A stretch of 64,000 nucleotides of DNA. It comes from an uncultured Eubacteriales bacterium (GTDB lineage: Bacteria; Bacillota; Clostridia; TANB77; CAG-508). Shown here piece by piece: positions 53,017 to 61,740 of this stretch. The stretch lies in assembly GCA_949287075.1 (NCBI GenBank), contig CASEEU010000015.1:43479-107478 (forward strand), read 5' to 3'. Under the pieces are notes generated by a model. That model did not search any database, was not told where the DNA came from, and saw only the letters and a program-made list of their open reading frames with translations. The translations under genes and the position numbers were made by a program. Position 1 is the stretch's first letter. The number at the start of each line of letters is the position of its first letter.

Positions 53017-54891
53017 ATGAATCAAATAGATGAAGAGAAGAAAATACAAATATATCGTTCTATCATATTTAAGCTTAGTAAACAGCAAAAAATAGAAAAA
53101 AATTGGAATAGAAAAAGAAAAATAAATTTAGAATTGAAAGAAAATTTAGAAAAAGCGTTAGAAATCACACCACAAGATATTGAGCTTCAAGTGGATTTAA
53201 TGTATGTATATATAAATTTAAAAGACTTAGAAAAAGCCAGAGAAATAGGAGATAAGTTATTAGGTCAAACAGATTCAAAAGGATATTTGAACGCACTAGC
53301 ATTAATTGAAAAGAAATCTGGGAATTATGATAAAGCAATTGCATATATACAAAAAATATTAGAAAAAGAACCAAATAACCAAGTATTAAGAAAAGAATTA
53401 GAAATGCTAGAATATCAAAAAGAAAATAAACCAGTTACAAAAGAAATGATAGAAAAACAAAAAGCATATAAGCAAATGGCAACATTAGAAAGAAAAACTC
53501 GAGATATAAAAAGAACATATCAACAAATTGGAAATATTGCACAAAGAATAGTGGAAAAATATCCAGAAGAAATTGTTGCAAGAGAAAAATTGGTGAAAGC
53601 ATTATATATAACAGGAGAAAAAGAACAAGCTATACAGCAAATTGACGATTTATTGCACCTAGATGAAAAAGACGAAATGGGATTATGGTATTTATCAGAA
53701 ATACAAAGAGACAAAGGCGATTTAGAAGGAGAAAAACAAACCTTAGAACAAATTTTAGAAAATGCAAAACCAGGTACACAAAAAAAAGTAGAAAAAAGAT
53801 TAATGGTTGTAAAAACACAAATAGAAAAAAGAAATCAAAAGAAAGAAATGAGAGAGTCTTTACAAGTTAAATATGGGACAGAAGAAGAAAGAAAAGAATT
53901 TATTGCAAAAATTCAACAAGACTTTTTATATGGAAGAATTGGAAAGAAAGAGATAAGAGAAAAAATAAAAGAAGCAAAAAAATATGTTAATTTTGATAGA
54001 AGTTTAATAGAGTTGGCAGATATAGAAGCCAAAATAACAGATAATAAAGAACAAAAAGTAGAAAAATTAGAAAATTATATAGATACAAAGCCTTCTATTA
54101 CGCCTGAGGAGTATGCAAGAATACAAGAAGAAATTGCAACCACCAGAAGGCAAATACAAGAAGATAATATGATAGAAGCATATTTAGACAAAAAAGAAGA
54201 ACAAGAAGAACAAGCTAGACAGCAGTCAAGAATGGGACAAAGAGAATATAGTAAAGAGATTATAGCAAAATTAAATAAAGGACAAATAACCAAAGAGGAA
54301 CTACCAGAAATTGTAGAAACATTAGAAGGATTTATGGATAGAGCAAGGTCTGTTTTCTTAATTACCAAACTATATGAAGCATTATATAGCAGAGAAAGAG
54401 CATATGATGAATTAATAAAATATAGTATTATATCTGACTTATCTCCAGAGGAAAAAAGACAAATTGCACAAATGCAGAAAGCATTAACAGAACCACATAA
54501 AGAAACTGATACAATGAAAAAAATAAAAGGAATCTATAAACAAAAACAAGAAAAGGAAGAAAGATATCACAAAAAAATACAGAAAGAAAAAATAAAACAA
54601 TGGCTAGAGGAAGGCAAAACAGTAAAACAAATATTTGACCTATTAAAAGATAGTGGTATAAGCCTAAAAACAATTTTCGGTGTAAAAAGAAAATATAGTA
54701 AAGAAAATGAAGTATTAGAAAGCAGAGAAAAGATGATAGAAGAAGATGCACAAGCTTTATTAAAAGGAGGATATACACCAGACGAAGTTTTTGAAATTAT
54801 AGAATATGATATACCAATAACCTCATTAAAACAAATGAATAGAGAAATCAGAAAACAAGAAAGAGAAGTAACAGAAGGAATAGAACATTAA
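53017..54891 (+). CDS. TPR and coiled-coil protein
   Basis: A 624-aa protein with RBS AGAGG. TPR-like units fill about 40-260 (for example LKDLEKAREIGDKLLGQ, GNYDKAIAYIQKILEKEPNN, GEKEQAIQQIDDLLHLDEKD, GDLEGEKQTLEQILENA). A long charged helical region follows, with an E/Q-rich coiled coil near 370-410 and a C-terminal segment with EEGKTVKQIFDLLKDSGISLKTIFG. Cytoplasmic, probably a scaffold. No enzymatic motif; partner unknown. Confidence 0.8.
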   Translation: MNQIDEEKKIQIYRSIIFKLSKQQKIEKNWNRKRKINLELKENLEKALEITPQDIELQVDLMYVYINLKDLEKAREIGDKLLGQTDSKGYLNALALIEKKSGNYDKAIAYIQKILEKEPNNQVLRKELEMLEYQKENKPVTKEMIEKQKAYKQMATLERKTRDIKRTYQQIGNIAQRIVEKYPEEIVAREKLVKALYITGEKEQAIQQIDDLLHLDEKDEMGLWYLSEIQRDKGDLEGEKQTLEQILENAKPGTQKKVEKRLMVVKTQIEKRNQKKEMRESLQVKYGTEEERKEFIAKIQQDFLYGRIGKKEIREKIKEAKKYVNFDRSLIELADIEAKITDNKEQKVEKLENYIDTKPSITPEEYARIQEEIATTRRQIQEDNMIEAYLDKKEEQEEQARQQSRMGQREYSKEIIAKLNKGQITKEELPEIVETLEGFMDRARSVFLITKLYEALYSRERAYDELIKYSIISDLSPEEKRQIAQMQKALTEPHKETDTMKKIKGIYKQKQEKEERYHKKIQKEKIKQWLEEGKTVKQIFDLLKDSGISLKTIFGVKRKYSKENEVLESREKMIEEDAQALLKGGYTPDEVFEIIEYDIPITSLKQMNREIRKQEREVTEGIEH

Positions 54892-54940
54892 AAAGTGCTA
54901 ATTTAGATGAAAGATAAGAAACGATATGGAGGAGACGAAG

Positions 54941-55534
54941 TTGAATACAGTTGAATTAGAAAACATAAAACAAAAAGCATTAGAAGAACATATACCCATC
55001 ATTATGGATGAAACATTAGAAGTCATTGAAAAATATTTAAGTAAAAATAAGCCCAATAGAATCCTAGAAATTGGAACAGCAGTGGGATATTCTGCCATAT
55101 GTTTTACACAATTTCTAGCAGAAAATGGTGTGATTGATACCATTGAAAGAGAAGCTGATAGAGTAGAAGAGGCAAAGAAAAATATCAAATTAACAGAGGT
55201 AGAAGATAAAATAAACATATATGAAGGAGATGCCGTAGAAATTTTGCCAACTTTAAAAAATCAATATGATGTGGTATTTATTGATGCTGCCAAAGGAAAA
55301 TATCCATTTTTCTTAAAAGAAGCATTAAGAATGATTAACAAAGATGGTATTATCTTTGCAGATAATATTTTATACAAAGGCTATGTCATGAGTGATTATA
55401 ACAAACATAAACAAAGGACAGCCGTTAGAAATTTAAGAGAATATATTAAAGAAGTTAGTGAAAATCCAAATTTAGAAACAGAAATATTAGAAGTTGGAGA
55501 TGGGCTAGCGGTTAGTAAAATGAAACAAATTTAG
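54941..55534 (+). CDS. trmR: tRNA 5-hydroxyuridine methyltransferase (TrmR-like O-methyltransferase)
   Basis: 197 aa from TTG 54941, preferred because GGAGGAG lies 6-8 nt before it; the ATG at 54926 has that RBS inside its coding frame. A class I SAM methyltransferase of the caffeoyl-CoA OMT-like group: motif I ILEIGTAVGYSAI, DTIEREADRVEEAKKN, then DVVFIDAAKGKYPFFLKEAL and IIFADNILYKGYV with metal-binding Asp/Asn. In B. subtilis this family (YrrM) methylates ho5U34 in tRNA and sits with U32-type TrhP genes, as here (57463). Confidence 0.85.
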   Translation: MNTVELENIKQKALEEHIPIIMDETLEVIEKYLSKNKPNRILEIGTAVGYSAICFTQFLAENGVIDTIEREADRVEEAKKNIKLTEVEDKINIYEGDAVEILPTLKNQYDVVFIDAAKGKYPFFLKEALRMINKDGIIFADNILYKGYVMSDYNKHKQRTAVRNLREYIKEVSENPNLETEILEVGDGLAVSKMKQI

Positions 55535-55540
55535 GAAAAA

Positions 55541-55588
55541 AGAAAAAAGCATCCTATAAAACGAACGTATGTAAAGGTGCTTTTTTCT
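55541..55588. terminator. Bidirectional terminator between trmR and the RelA/SpoT-like gene
   Basis: A near-perfect stem (AGAAAAAAGCA-T-CCT with AGGTGCTTTTTTCT) between convergent genes, with A- and T-runs on both sides. Confidence 0.75.
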
Positions 55589-55614
55589 TTTAATTTAACA
55601 AATTAAAACATGAA

Positions 55615-57282
55615 TTAATTAAAAATGTAATCTAAATCAATATTATTGTTTCCTTTATTTCTAGCATCATTACGAGATTTTCTAGAACTCATAAAATTTC
55701 CATAACTAGAAAAATCTAATGGTGGTAAAGGATCTTGGGGATCAGGTTTATAAGCTTTTGGATTATGAAAAGTATGTTCAAAAACAGTACGAATTTCTGG
55801 TATATAAGAATCGATTTTATTTCCCGCAAATTTACCAACCAATATATATTTTCCTAATAAATCAGGAAGTGATACATTTGGATTATATAATAGCATTTCT
55901 AAAATTTCGGTAGAGGAATCAAATGCCTCTGGATTTTTTTCTAGTATAGGACGCAATATAGGGTTTTTTGACCACTTTTTCAATTTTTCCTTTTTATAAC
56001 TATCATGACTGGTTAAAGAAGAATCTGTAGTATGGTCATCAATTTTATTTTCACAATTTTTCTCCATTTCCAAATCACGAACTTGCGTTTCCAATGAGTA
56101 TCCAAATACTTCGTAGAAGAAAGAATCATGTAAAGATTTATAATTAGAATCTTGTTTTGGTGTTTTTACATAATCTTTTGAACGTGTCCAAATTCTTGTG
56201 ATACCCATTTCATCATAATATTGATACATGGCATTTTGAATATCGTACAATGCCTTTTCTGTATAGGTACTATCGATTTTTTTCAATTTGATAGAATGGT
56301 TGTTACGCAAAAGTTCACTTATATTTATGCTTTCACAAGGATTGTTATCAGTAGAATTTATAGAAGAATCTGTGATCACATGAATATCTCCTGTTTGAGG
56401 GTCTGTATAAGTAGAAAGAATGTTAAATTGTGTTTGGTCATCAATCATTAAAGAATCTTGTAATAATGTCAATTCATTTTGATCATTTTTTAAAGCATTG
56501 TTAAAGGTTCTGTTTTTTGATGAAAGATTAGCATCATACAATAAGTTGTGTTCACTAATTTCTATCTTTTCTCCATTAATAAGTGCATATCGAATTCCTG
56601 TATGGGGATCTTCTATAATTTGATCAGAAGGAATGTGAATGGCAGGAGAAAGTGGAATGGTATTTCCATGTTCATCAGCCATTTCTACTTGTCCATCAGG
56701 ATTCCTTTTTATAGATTGCATATCAAAATCAACACTATTGACAATAATACGATTGGCAAAGGTATCTTCTGTTCTACCTAATCGTGTTACTAAACTTTCT
56801 TTTTCATCAATAGTCAATTGACTAAATATGGTTCTAAAACTATCTAAAGTTCCTAATTCAGGAGGCATATGTTCAATCATATTTTTGATTTTAACATATC
56901 TTTCTATTTTGGGTGGTCGATCATTTAGTAAAAACTTAAAATATTTTTCTATATTTTTACTTCTTGTTTCTTGAAGTTCTTTTCGTGCTAATTCATCTAC
57001 AGGATAATCATTAGGAAAAAGTTTTTCAATACTTTCTGCCATTGTTCTAAAAGACTTAATTAAAAAACTTCTTTTGGATTTTATTCTACCCTTAAAAGAA
57101 AAATTAATATTGGGTAATTTTTCAGAAAGCTCTTGATAAAGTGATGTCATAAGATCTTCAAAAAGAGGAAAATATTCATCAGAATATCTAGCATGTCTCT
57201 GGAAAAAAAGGTAAGGGTTAATATCTGGATGAATATATCGACACCACTCAATAAAATCAGTTTCAACTTTTGGACTTCTCAT
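55615..57282 (-). CDS. Divergent RelA/SpoT-like nucleotidyltransferase protein with large insertion
   Basis: A 555-aa protein with RBS AAAGGA. Motifs matching a (p)ppGpp-synthetase fold are spread along the chain: FKGRIKSKRS (63-72, like GRxKSxxS), EDTFANRIIV (172-181, like the D-xxA-x-RII metal site), DYVKTPKQDSNYKSLH (370-385, like DYI-xxPK-x-NGYQSLH) and LETQVRD (397-403, like VEIQIRT). About 190 residues are inserted between the second and third motifs. There is no HD hydrolase, TGS or ACT domain. The Asp and Glu of the active site are present, so it may make alarmones or another pyrophosphorylated nucleotide. It lies alone between trmR and trhP, opposite in strand, which looks like a later insertion. 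Confidence 0.65.
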   Translation of the reverse strand: MRSPKVETDFIEWCRYIHPDINPYLFFQRHARYSDEYFPLFEDLMTSLYQELSEKLPNINFSFKGRIKSKRSFLIKSFRTMAESIEKLFPNDYPVDELARKELQETRSKNIEKYFKFLLNDRPPKIERYVKIKNMIEHMPPELGTLDSFRTIFSQLTIDEKESLVTRLGRTEDTFANRIIVNSVDFDMQSIKRNPDGQVEMADEHGNTIPLSPAIHIPSDQIIEDPHTGIRYALINGEKIEISEHNLLYDANLSSKNRTFNNALKNDQNELTLLQDSLMIDDQTQFNILSTYTDPQTGDIHVITDSSINSTDNNPCESINISELLRNNHSIKLKKIDSTYTEKALYDIQNAMYQYYDEMGITRIWTRSKDYVKTPKQDSNYKSLHDSFFYEVFGYSLETQVRDLEMEKNCENKIDDHTTDSSLTSHDSYKKEKLKKWSKNPILRPILEKNPEAFDSSTEILEMLLYNPNVSLPDLLGKYILVGKFAGNKIDSYIPEIRTVFEHTFHNPKAYKPDPQDPLPPLDFSSYGNFMSSRKSRNDARNKGNNNIDLDYIFN

Positions 57283-57363
57283 AGCGACAAATTCCTTTCT
57301 TTTTTATTTCTCTTTCCTATTATAACATTTATATAGAATATTTTCAAATTTTTCTTTTTTTGA

Positions 57364-57392
57364 TTGACATAAAGATAAGCAAATTATATAAT
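57364..57392 (+). promoter_or_regulatory. Consensus promoter of the U32/trhP gene
   Basis: TTGACA (57364-57369), 17 bp and TATAAT (57387-57392), both perfect; a leader of about 65 nt follows. Confidence 0.85.
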
Positions 57393-57462
57393 ATTGGTGC
57401 TAAATATTGCAAAAAAAGCATTTTCAATCGATTTGTATTAGAAGGAAGGAATGAAATAAAGC

Positions 57463-58692
57463 ATGAAAAAAGTAGAGTTATTAGCACCTGCGGGTTCTTA
57501 TGAAAAAGCTAAAATTGCCTTTTTGTATGGAGCAGATGCTGTATATTGTGGAACTTCATCATTATCTTTAAGAACGAGAGCAGATATGAAAGATGATGAT
57601 TTAGAAAAAACGATTAAATATGCACATAGTATTGGGAAAAAAGTATATGTGACTTTAAATATTTTTGCATGGGATGAAAAATATGAAGAAATTATCGAAA
57701 TGGCAAAAAAATTAGAAGTATTAAATCCAGATGGAATCATTGCAGCAGATGGAGGTGTTATAGAAGTATTAAAACAATATGCACCAAGTGTAGCCATCAA
57801 TGTGAGTACACAAGCTAATATCGTTAGTCTCCATGCAGCAAACTTTTGGTATCATAATGGCGCCAAGAGAATGATTATGGCAAGAGAAATGAATAAGAAA
57901 CAGCTAAAATATATCATGGAAAATAAACCAGAAGGAATGGAAATTGAAATCTTTATTCATGGTGCGATTTGTTTTGCGTTTTCAGGAAGATGTTTTTTAA
58001 GTGATTTCATGTCATGTAGAAGTGCGAATTTAGGAGATTGTGCACAAAGTTGTAGATGGTCATATAATTTATATGCAGAAGAAAAAAACAATCCAGGAGA
58101 ATTAATGCCAATTGAAACAAGTGAATATGGAACAAGTATTTTTTCTTCAAAAGATTTATGCTTAATCAAAGAAATACCAGAAATTATCGATATGGGCGTT
58201 GATAGTTTAAAAATAGAAGGAAGATTGAAAACAGAATATTATTTAGCAAGTGTGATAGGTGCCTATCGAAATGCCATTGATGATTATGAAAAAGATCCAG
58301 AACATTATGATTATACAAAATATTTAAAAGAATTAGAAAAAGTAAAAACAAGAGGATTAACCACTTTCTATTTTAATGATAGAAATAACAAAGATATACA
58401 AGAATATGGTGGAAGACAATATAATGAAAAATATGAATTTGGTGGAAAAGTAGTAGAATATGATGAGGAAAAATCGGTTATTGAAATTAAAAACAAACTT
58501 CAAGTAGGAGATAAAATGGAAATCTTAGTTCCACACAAGCTAGAGCCTGTACCATTTACCATTGATACTTTGTGGGATTATGTGACAAAAGAAGAAATAC
58601 CAGCAGTTAGTCCAGGGGTAAAAGGACAAAAAGTGTTAATGAAATTGCCAATCAAATGTGAAAAAGATTGGATTATCAGGAGAGAAAAATAA
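57463..58692 (+). CDS. trhP: U32-family tRNA uridine hydroxylation protein (TrhP-like)
   Basis: 409 aa with RBS AAGGAAGG. The N-terminal TIM-barrel-like segment is ELLAPAGSYEKAKIAFLYGADAVYCG, and the U32 signature with conserved Cys is at 170-198 (Cys170, 177, 193 and 197; key motif GRCFLS...LGDCAQSCRW). DLCLIKEIPEIIDMGVDSLKIEGRLKTEYY is the second family block. Long annotated as a collagenase-like peptidase; E. coli and B. subtilis members instead help convert U34 of tRNA to ho5U, which TrmR then methylates. Substrate assignment is by homology and by the nearby trmR. Confidence 0.88.
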   Translation: MKKVELLAPAGSYEKAKIAFLYGADAVYCGTSSLSLRTRADMKDDDLEKTIKYAHSIGKKVYVTLNIFAWDEKYEEIIEMAKKLEVLNPDGIIAADGGVIEVLKQYAPSVAINVSTQANIVSLHAANFWYHNGAKRMIMAREMNKKQLKYIMENKPEGMEIEIFIHGAICFAFSGRCFLSDFMSCRSANLGDCAQSCRWSYNLYAEEKNNPGELMPIETSEYGTSIFSSKDLCLIKEIPEIIDMGVDSLKIEGRLKTEYYLASVIGAYRNAIDDYEKDPEHYDYTKYLKELEKVKTRGLTTFYFNDRNNKDIQEYGGRQYNEKYEFGGKVVEYDEEKSVIEIKNKLQVGDKMEILVPHKLEPVPFTIDTLWDYVTKEEIPAVSPGVKGQKVLMKLPIKCEKDWIIRREK

Positions 58693-58712
58693 AATTAAAA
58701 ATTATAAAAAAG

Positions 58713-58737
58713 AGAGCCATACAAGGAGTATGGCTCT
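58713..58737. terminator. Hairpin terminator, stronger on the minus strand
   Basis: AGAGCCATA (58713-58721)/TATGGCTCT (58729-58737), 7-nt loop. On + it is followed by TTGG only; on - it is followed by CTTTTTTAT, so it would terminate a minus-strand RNA from the gap to the right. Confidence 0.7.
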
Positions 58738-58740
58738 TTG

Positions 58741-59280
58741 GCTGTCACCTTGCCGAGTATATAATGATCAATTTTTGAAAGGGGATATAAGTATGTGGTA
58801 TGTTTTTTGGTGCAAATAAGATGACAACCATAATCACCAAGCCAGTGGTCTAAAAAAATTTTACAACCAAAGGGTGGTAATGTGTACAAACAGAATCAGA
58901 ATTTACTGTTTGATAACAATAACATTATATAGTAAAAATGCGGGAAAGTCAAGAGTAAACGGAAATCAAGTATGATTAAGTGAGAATTTAGATAGAAGAC
59001 TGTACCCAAATAGGAAATCAAAATAAAGTTGAAACAAGGAAAATAGAGTATCAGAAATTTGCTTTTTTGAATATAATACACAAAAACCAACAATACTAGC
59101 TTATAGTGCAGACATCTAAACAGAGCTGTATCGCGCTTCCTCATTTGTTTTTTCTTAAGAAAGTCTATAAGTTCTCTAATCGCATTCGTAATTCAATCAT
59201 TTAGGATTACTTCCCTTCTGTTTAAATGTCTGAACTGTAACGATATTAACAAGGTAATTGGTAAAGCTAAAAAGAAAAGA
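58741..59280. other. 540-bp gap without a credible gene; possible structured RNA and old inverted repeat
   Basis: No ORF has an RBS and credible composition. GGCTGTCACCTT (58740-58751) pairs 10 of 12 with AAGATGACAACC about 75 nt on, next to a minus-strand terminator, so a minus-strand RNA is possible. Further right, CAGACATCTAAACAG (59109-59123) and CTGTTTAAATGTCTG (59218-59232) form a 15-bp inverted repeat with one mismatch around 94 bp, like the ends of a small decayed element. Confidence 0.4.
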
Positions 59281-59292
59281 GGAGAAGAGTAT

Positions 59293-60330
59293 ATGAATCG
59301 TGGTACAGTAATTGGTAATACACCTATGATAAACCTTACGTATACATACAAAGGAAAAGAAAACCATATATATGCTAAATTAGAAATGTTTAATATAACA
59401 GGTAGTATTAAAGATAGAGTGGCATATTATATCATAAAAAATGCAAAAGAAAAAGGAATCTTAAAAAAGAATATGCCTATTATAGAAGCAACAAGTGGAA
59501 ATACAGGAATTTCTTTATCAGCTTTAGGAGCATATTATCATCATCCTGTATATATTTTTATGCCAGATTGGGCAAGCAAAGAAAGAATTGAATTAATGAA
59601 ATTATATGGTGCAAATATAACATTAATATCGAAAGAAGAAGGGGGATTTATCAAATGTGTAGAAGAGGCTAAAAAATTAGCAAAAGAGTTAAATGGATTT
59701 TTGGCGAATCAATTTGAAAATGAAGATAATGTATTGGCACATTATGAAACAACAGGAAAAGAAATTTTAGAACAATTAGGAGAAAAGAAAATAGGAGGAT
59801 TTATTTCTGGTGTGGGAACAGGTGGAACATTAATGGGAATTGGAAAGAGATTAAAAGAAACAAATCATCATATAAAAGTATATGCATTAGAGCCAGAAAA
59901 CATGCCAATCTTGTCACATGGAAAAATATTAGGACAGCACAAGATAGAGGGGATTGGAGACGATTTTGTACCAGAAATATTTAAAAGAAATACGGAAATT
60001 ATTGAAAAAGATATCATGCTTATTAATGATGAAGATGCCATGAATATGGCAAGAAAATTAGCAAAAGAATTAGGATTAGGTGTTGGGATTTCATCAGGTG
60101 CAAATTTGATAGGAGCTGTATTGGCACAAGAAAAATTAGAAGAAGAGTTAAAAGAAAATGTAAAAAGAAATGCAGAAAAACATTTAGAAAAAAATAAAGT
60201 AGGAGATATTGTTACAGTTTTTGCAGATGATAATAAAAAATATTTATCGACTGACTTAGGAAAAACAGTAAAAGAAGAGGGGAATTTTATTAGTGAGCAG
60301 GTAGAATTATTAGATTATGAAATTGTTTGA
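59293..60330 (+). CDS. cysK: Cysteine synthase family protein (PLP-dependent)
   Basis: 345 aa with RBS AGAGGAG. A fold-type II PLP enzyme: GNTPMINL (8-15), FNITGSIKDRVA with PLP-Lys40, EATSGNTGIS (65-74) and the phosphate loop SGVGTGGTLMGIG. KLYGANITL and ISSGANLIGAVLA are also typical. It makes cysteine from O-acetylserine and sulfide in close relatives. The usual NPGGS/NPtGSxKDR reads NITGSIKDR, and the C-terminus (EGNFISEQVELLDYEIV) is a short extension, so a beta-synthase or related specificity is not excluded. Confidence 0.87.
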   Translation: MNRGTVIGNTPMINLTYTYKGKENHIYAKLEMFNITGSIKDRVAYYIIKNAKEKGILKKNMPIIEATSGNTGISLSALGAYYHHPVYIFMPDWASKERIELMKLYGANITLISKEEGGFIKCVEEAKKLAKELNGFLANQFENEDNVLAHYETTGKEILEQLGEKKIGGFISGVGTGGTLMGIGKRLKETNHHIKVYALEPENMPILSHGKILGQHKIEGIGDDFVPEIFKRNTEIIEKDIMLINDEDAMNMARKLAKELGLGVGISSGANLIGAVLAQEKLEEELKENVKRNAEKHLEKNKVGDIVTVFADDNKKYLSTDLGKTVKEEGNFISEQVELLDYEIV

Positions 60331-60451
60331 AAATTTTAATAAAAAGCAAAATAAAAAAGAGATAATGATATAAAAACTGAAAAGCTCAAACGAAATAGAA
60401 GGCTTATGAAAATAGTTCTGTAAAAAAATGTTAACAAATTTAGAATAAAAT

Positions 60452-60493
60452 CACGATGTTATGAATTGAATAGAGATAGCATCGTGTTTTTTT
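60452..60493 (+). terminator. Terminator in the gap after cysK
   Basis: A 10-bp stem CACGATGTTA/TAGCATCGTG (one G-T pair) with a 15-nt loop and T7. It lies about 120 nt after the cysK stop. Confidence 0.75.
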
Positions 60494-60589
60494 GTGGTAT
60501 AAGAAAAAATGTATAACAATTTTTTATATTGATGAAATTTTTACTTATGTGGGAACTCAAATTAAAGAACAAAAGAAAAGTTAACATAA

Positions 60590-60645
60590 ATACGTTTGCA
60601 AAATGTCAAAATTCGACATAAAAAGCTACTAAAACCTTACGGAAA
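60590..60645 (+). ncRNA. Weak candidate for a degenerate c-di-GMP-I-like leader
   Basis: TTTGCAAAATGTC...GACAT, then AAAAGCTAC and CCTTACGG recall the first half of GEMM (c-di-GMP-I) riboswitches (GCAAA - hairpin - GCAAAGCTAC-x-GGCCTxxGG). The core GGG is AAA here, and the second hairpin with its tetraloop receptor is not evident. It lies upstream of the sortase operon promoter, so placement in its mRNA leader would need an earlier promoter. Confidence 0.15.
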
Positions 60646-60687
60646 TAGAAAAAAATTCAAAAAAAGGTATACTTTTGAAAATAATTA

Positions 60688-60696
60688 TGATATAAT
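60688..60696 (+). promoter_or_regulatory. Extended -10 for the sortase operon
   Basis: TGA-TATAAT at 60688-60696, 43 bp before the start of the LPITG protein gene; the -35 is weak (TATACT at 60668-60673). Confidence 0.55.
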
Positions 60697-60738
60697 GTGG
60701 GCGTAAATTTGTAAAAATATTATTTAGGGGGAGTATTT

Positions 60739-61740
60739 ATGAAGAGTTTCAAAGCAAAACTTATAGGTGCGATTGTTTTATTCATAATGATTATGTTAGT
60801 ACCTATGATAGTTTTAGCCGTTACGAATGAAGAAAATATACAAATAATCAGTAATACTGATGAGCAAGAATATATTGTATATATTCAAGATTTAATGGGA
60901 ACAAATTTTGCTTCTGCAGTATCTAACATAGATAATGCACTAGAACAAGATTTGAACTTTGTAACAGCAAAAGATGGAGAAGGAAATTATGTAGCACAAA
61001 TAAAAGCAAGTGCTGTTACAGGAAATCCAACATACCTTTATGTGAAATATAACCAAGATGGTCAAGAAAAATTAGAAACAATTACACTTGATTTATCAAA
61101 AGCCCTAGATAAGACAGACATGGAGTATGTTGAAAATACAACTAAAAGAATTGGGACAGAAACCGTTGAAAAACTAGAAGAAATCAACGAAGAAATTAAT
61201 GGTGTACAAACAACACTTACAGTTGGTGGATTAAAAATTACAGATACAGATAATGCAACATATGAATATCAACTAACAAAAGTTGAAAAAGATACACCAT
61301 ATAGTAGATTATTTGCATTAGCAAATCAATTGCTAAATGAAGAAAGCTATAATGCAGAAGATATGTATTCAAAGATTCAATTAACCTCTGAATTCTATAC
61401 CTTATATAATCAATTAATAGAAGGAGCTACATGGACAGCGGTTGAAAATATGGAAATCAGACAGCCAAATGATGCACAAATAAATGACCAATATGTTGTT
61501 TTAATTAAGAAAACAGCAGAAGATGGAACAGTAACAACAGACGCAAAATTAATGGTATCAGACTTAACACCTTATGAACAAAGAGAAGATGTAGAGGAAA
61601 CTAGAGTTGTACAAGAAACAGCTAAGTTACCGATTACGGGAGATAGCATTATATTATTTGTAGCTTTAGCAATGGTAGTAATTGCTTTAATCATTGTTTT
61701 TGCAAGAATGAAAAAGCTAAACAAAAAAGAGGATAAATAA
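60739..61740 (+). CDS. LPITG-anchored surface protein
   Basis: A 333-aa protein with RBS AGGGGGAG. Signal peptide (about 1-27, ending VLAV), an extracellular region of about 265 aa with unknown fold (helical middle, VENTTKRIGTETVEKLEEINEE), then the sortase signal KLPITGD, a TM of about 20 residues and a basic tail RMKKLNKKEDK. It is covalently attached to the wall, or polymerised, by the sortase encoded next; the stop overlaps the sortase start (TAATG). Confidence 0.9.
   Translation: MKSFKAKLIGAIVLFIMIMLVPMIVLAVTNEENIQIISNTDEQEYIVYIQDLMGTNFASAVSNIDNALEQDLNFVTAKDGEGNYVAQIKASAVTGNPTYLYVKYNQDGQEKLETITLDLSKALDKTDMEYVENTTKRIGTETVEKLEEINEEINGVQTTLTVGGLKITDTDNATYEYQLTKVEKDTPYSRLFALANQLLNEESYNAEDMYSKIQLTSEFYTLYNQLIEGATWTAVENMEIRQPNDAQINDQYVVLIKKTAEDGTVTTDAKLMVSDLTPYEQREDVEETRVVQETAKLPITGDSIILFVALAMVVIALIIVFARMKKLNKKEDK

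Noticed and set aside
58871-58884. AGGGTGGTAATGTG resembles the T-box element AGGGTGGNACCGCG upstream of cysK.
   Set aside because: The invariant ACCGCG part does not match, there is no specifier-loop stem or following terminator/antiterminator, and it lies over 400 bp from the gene.
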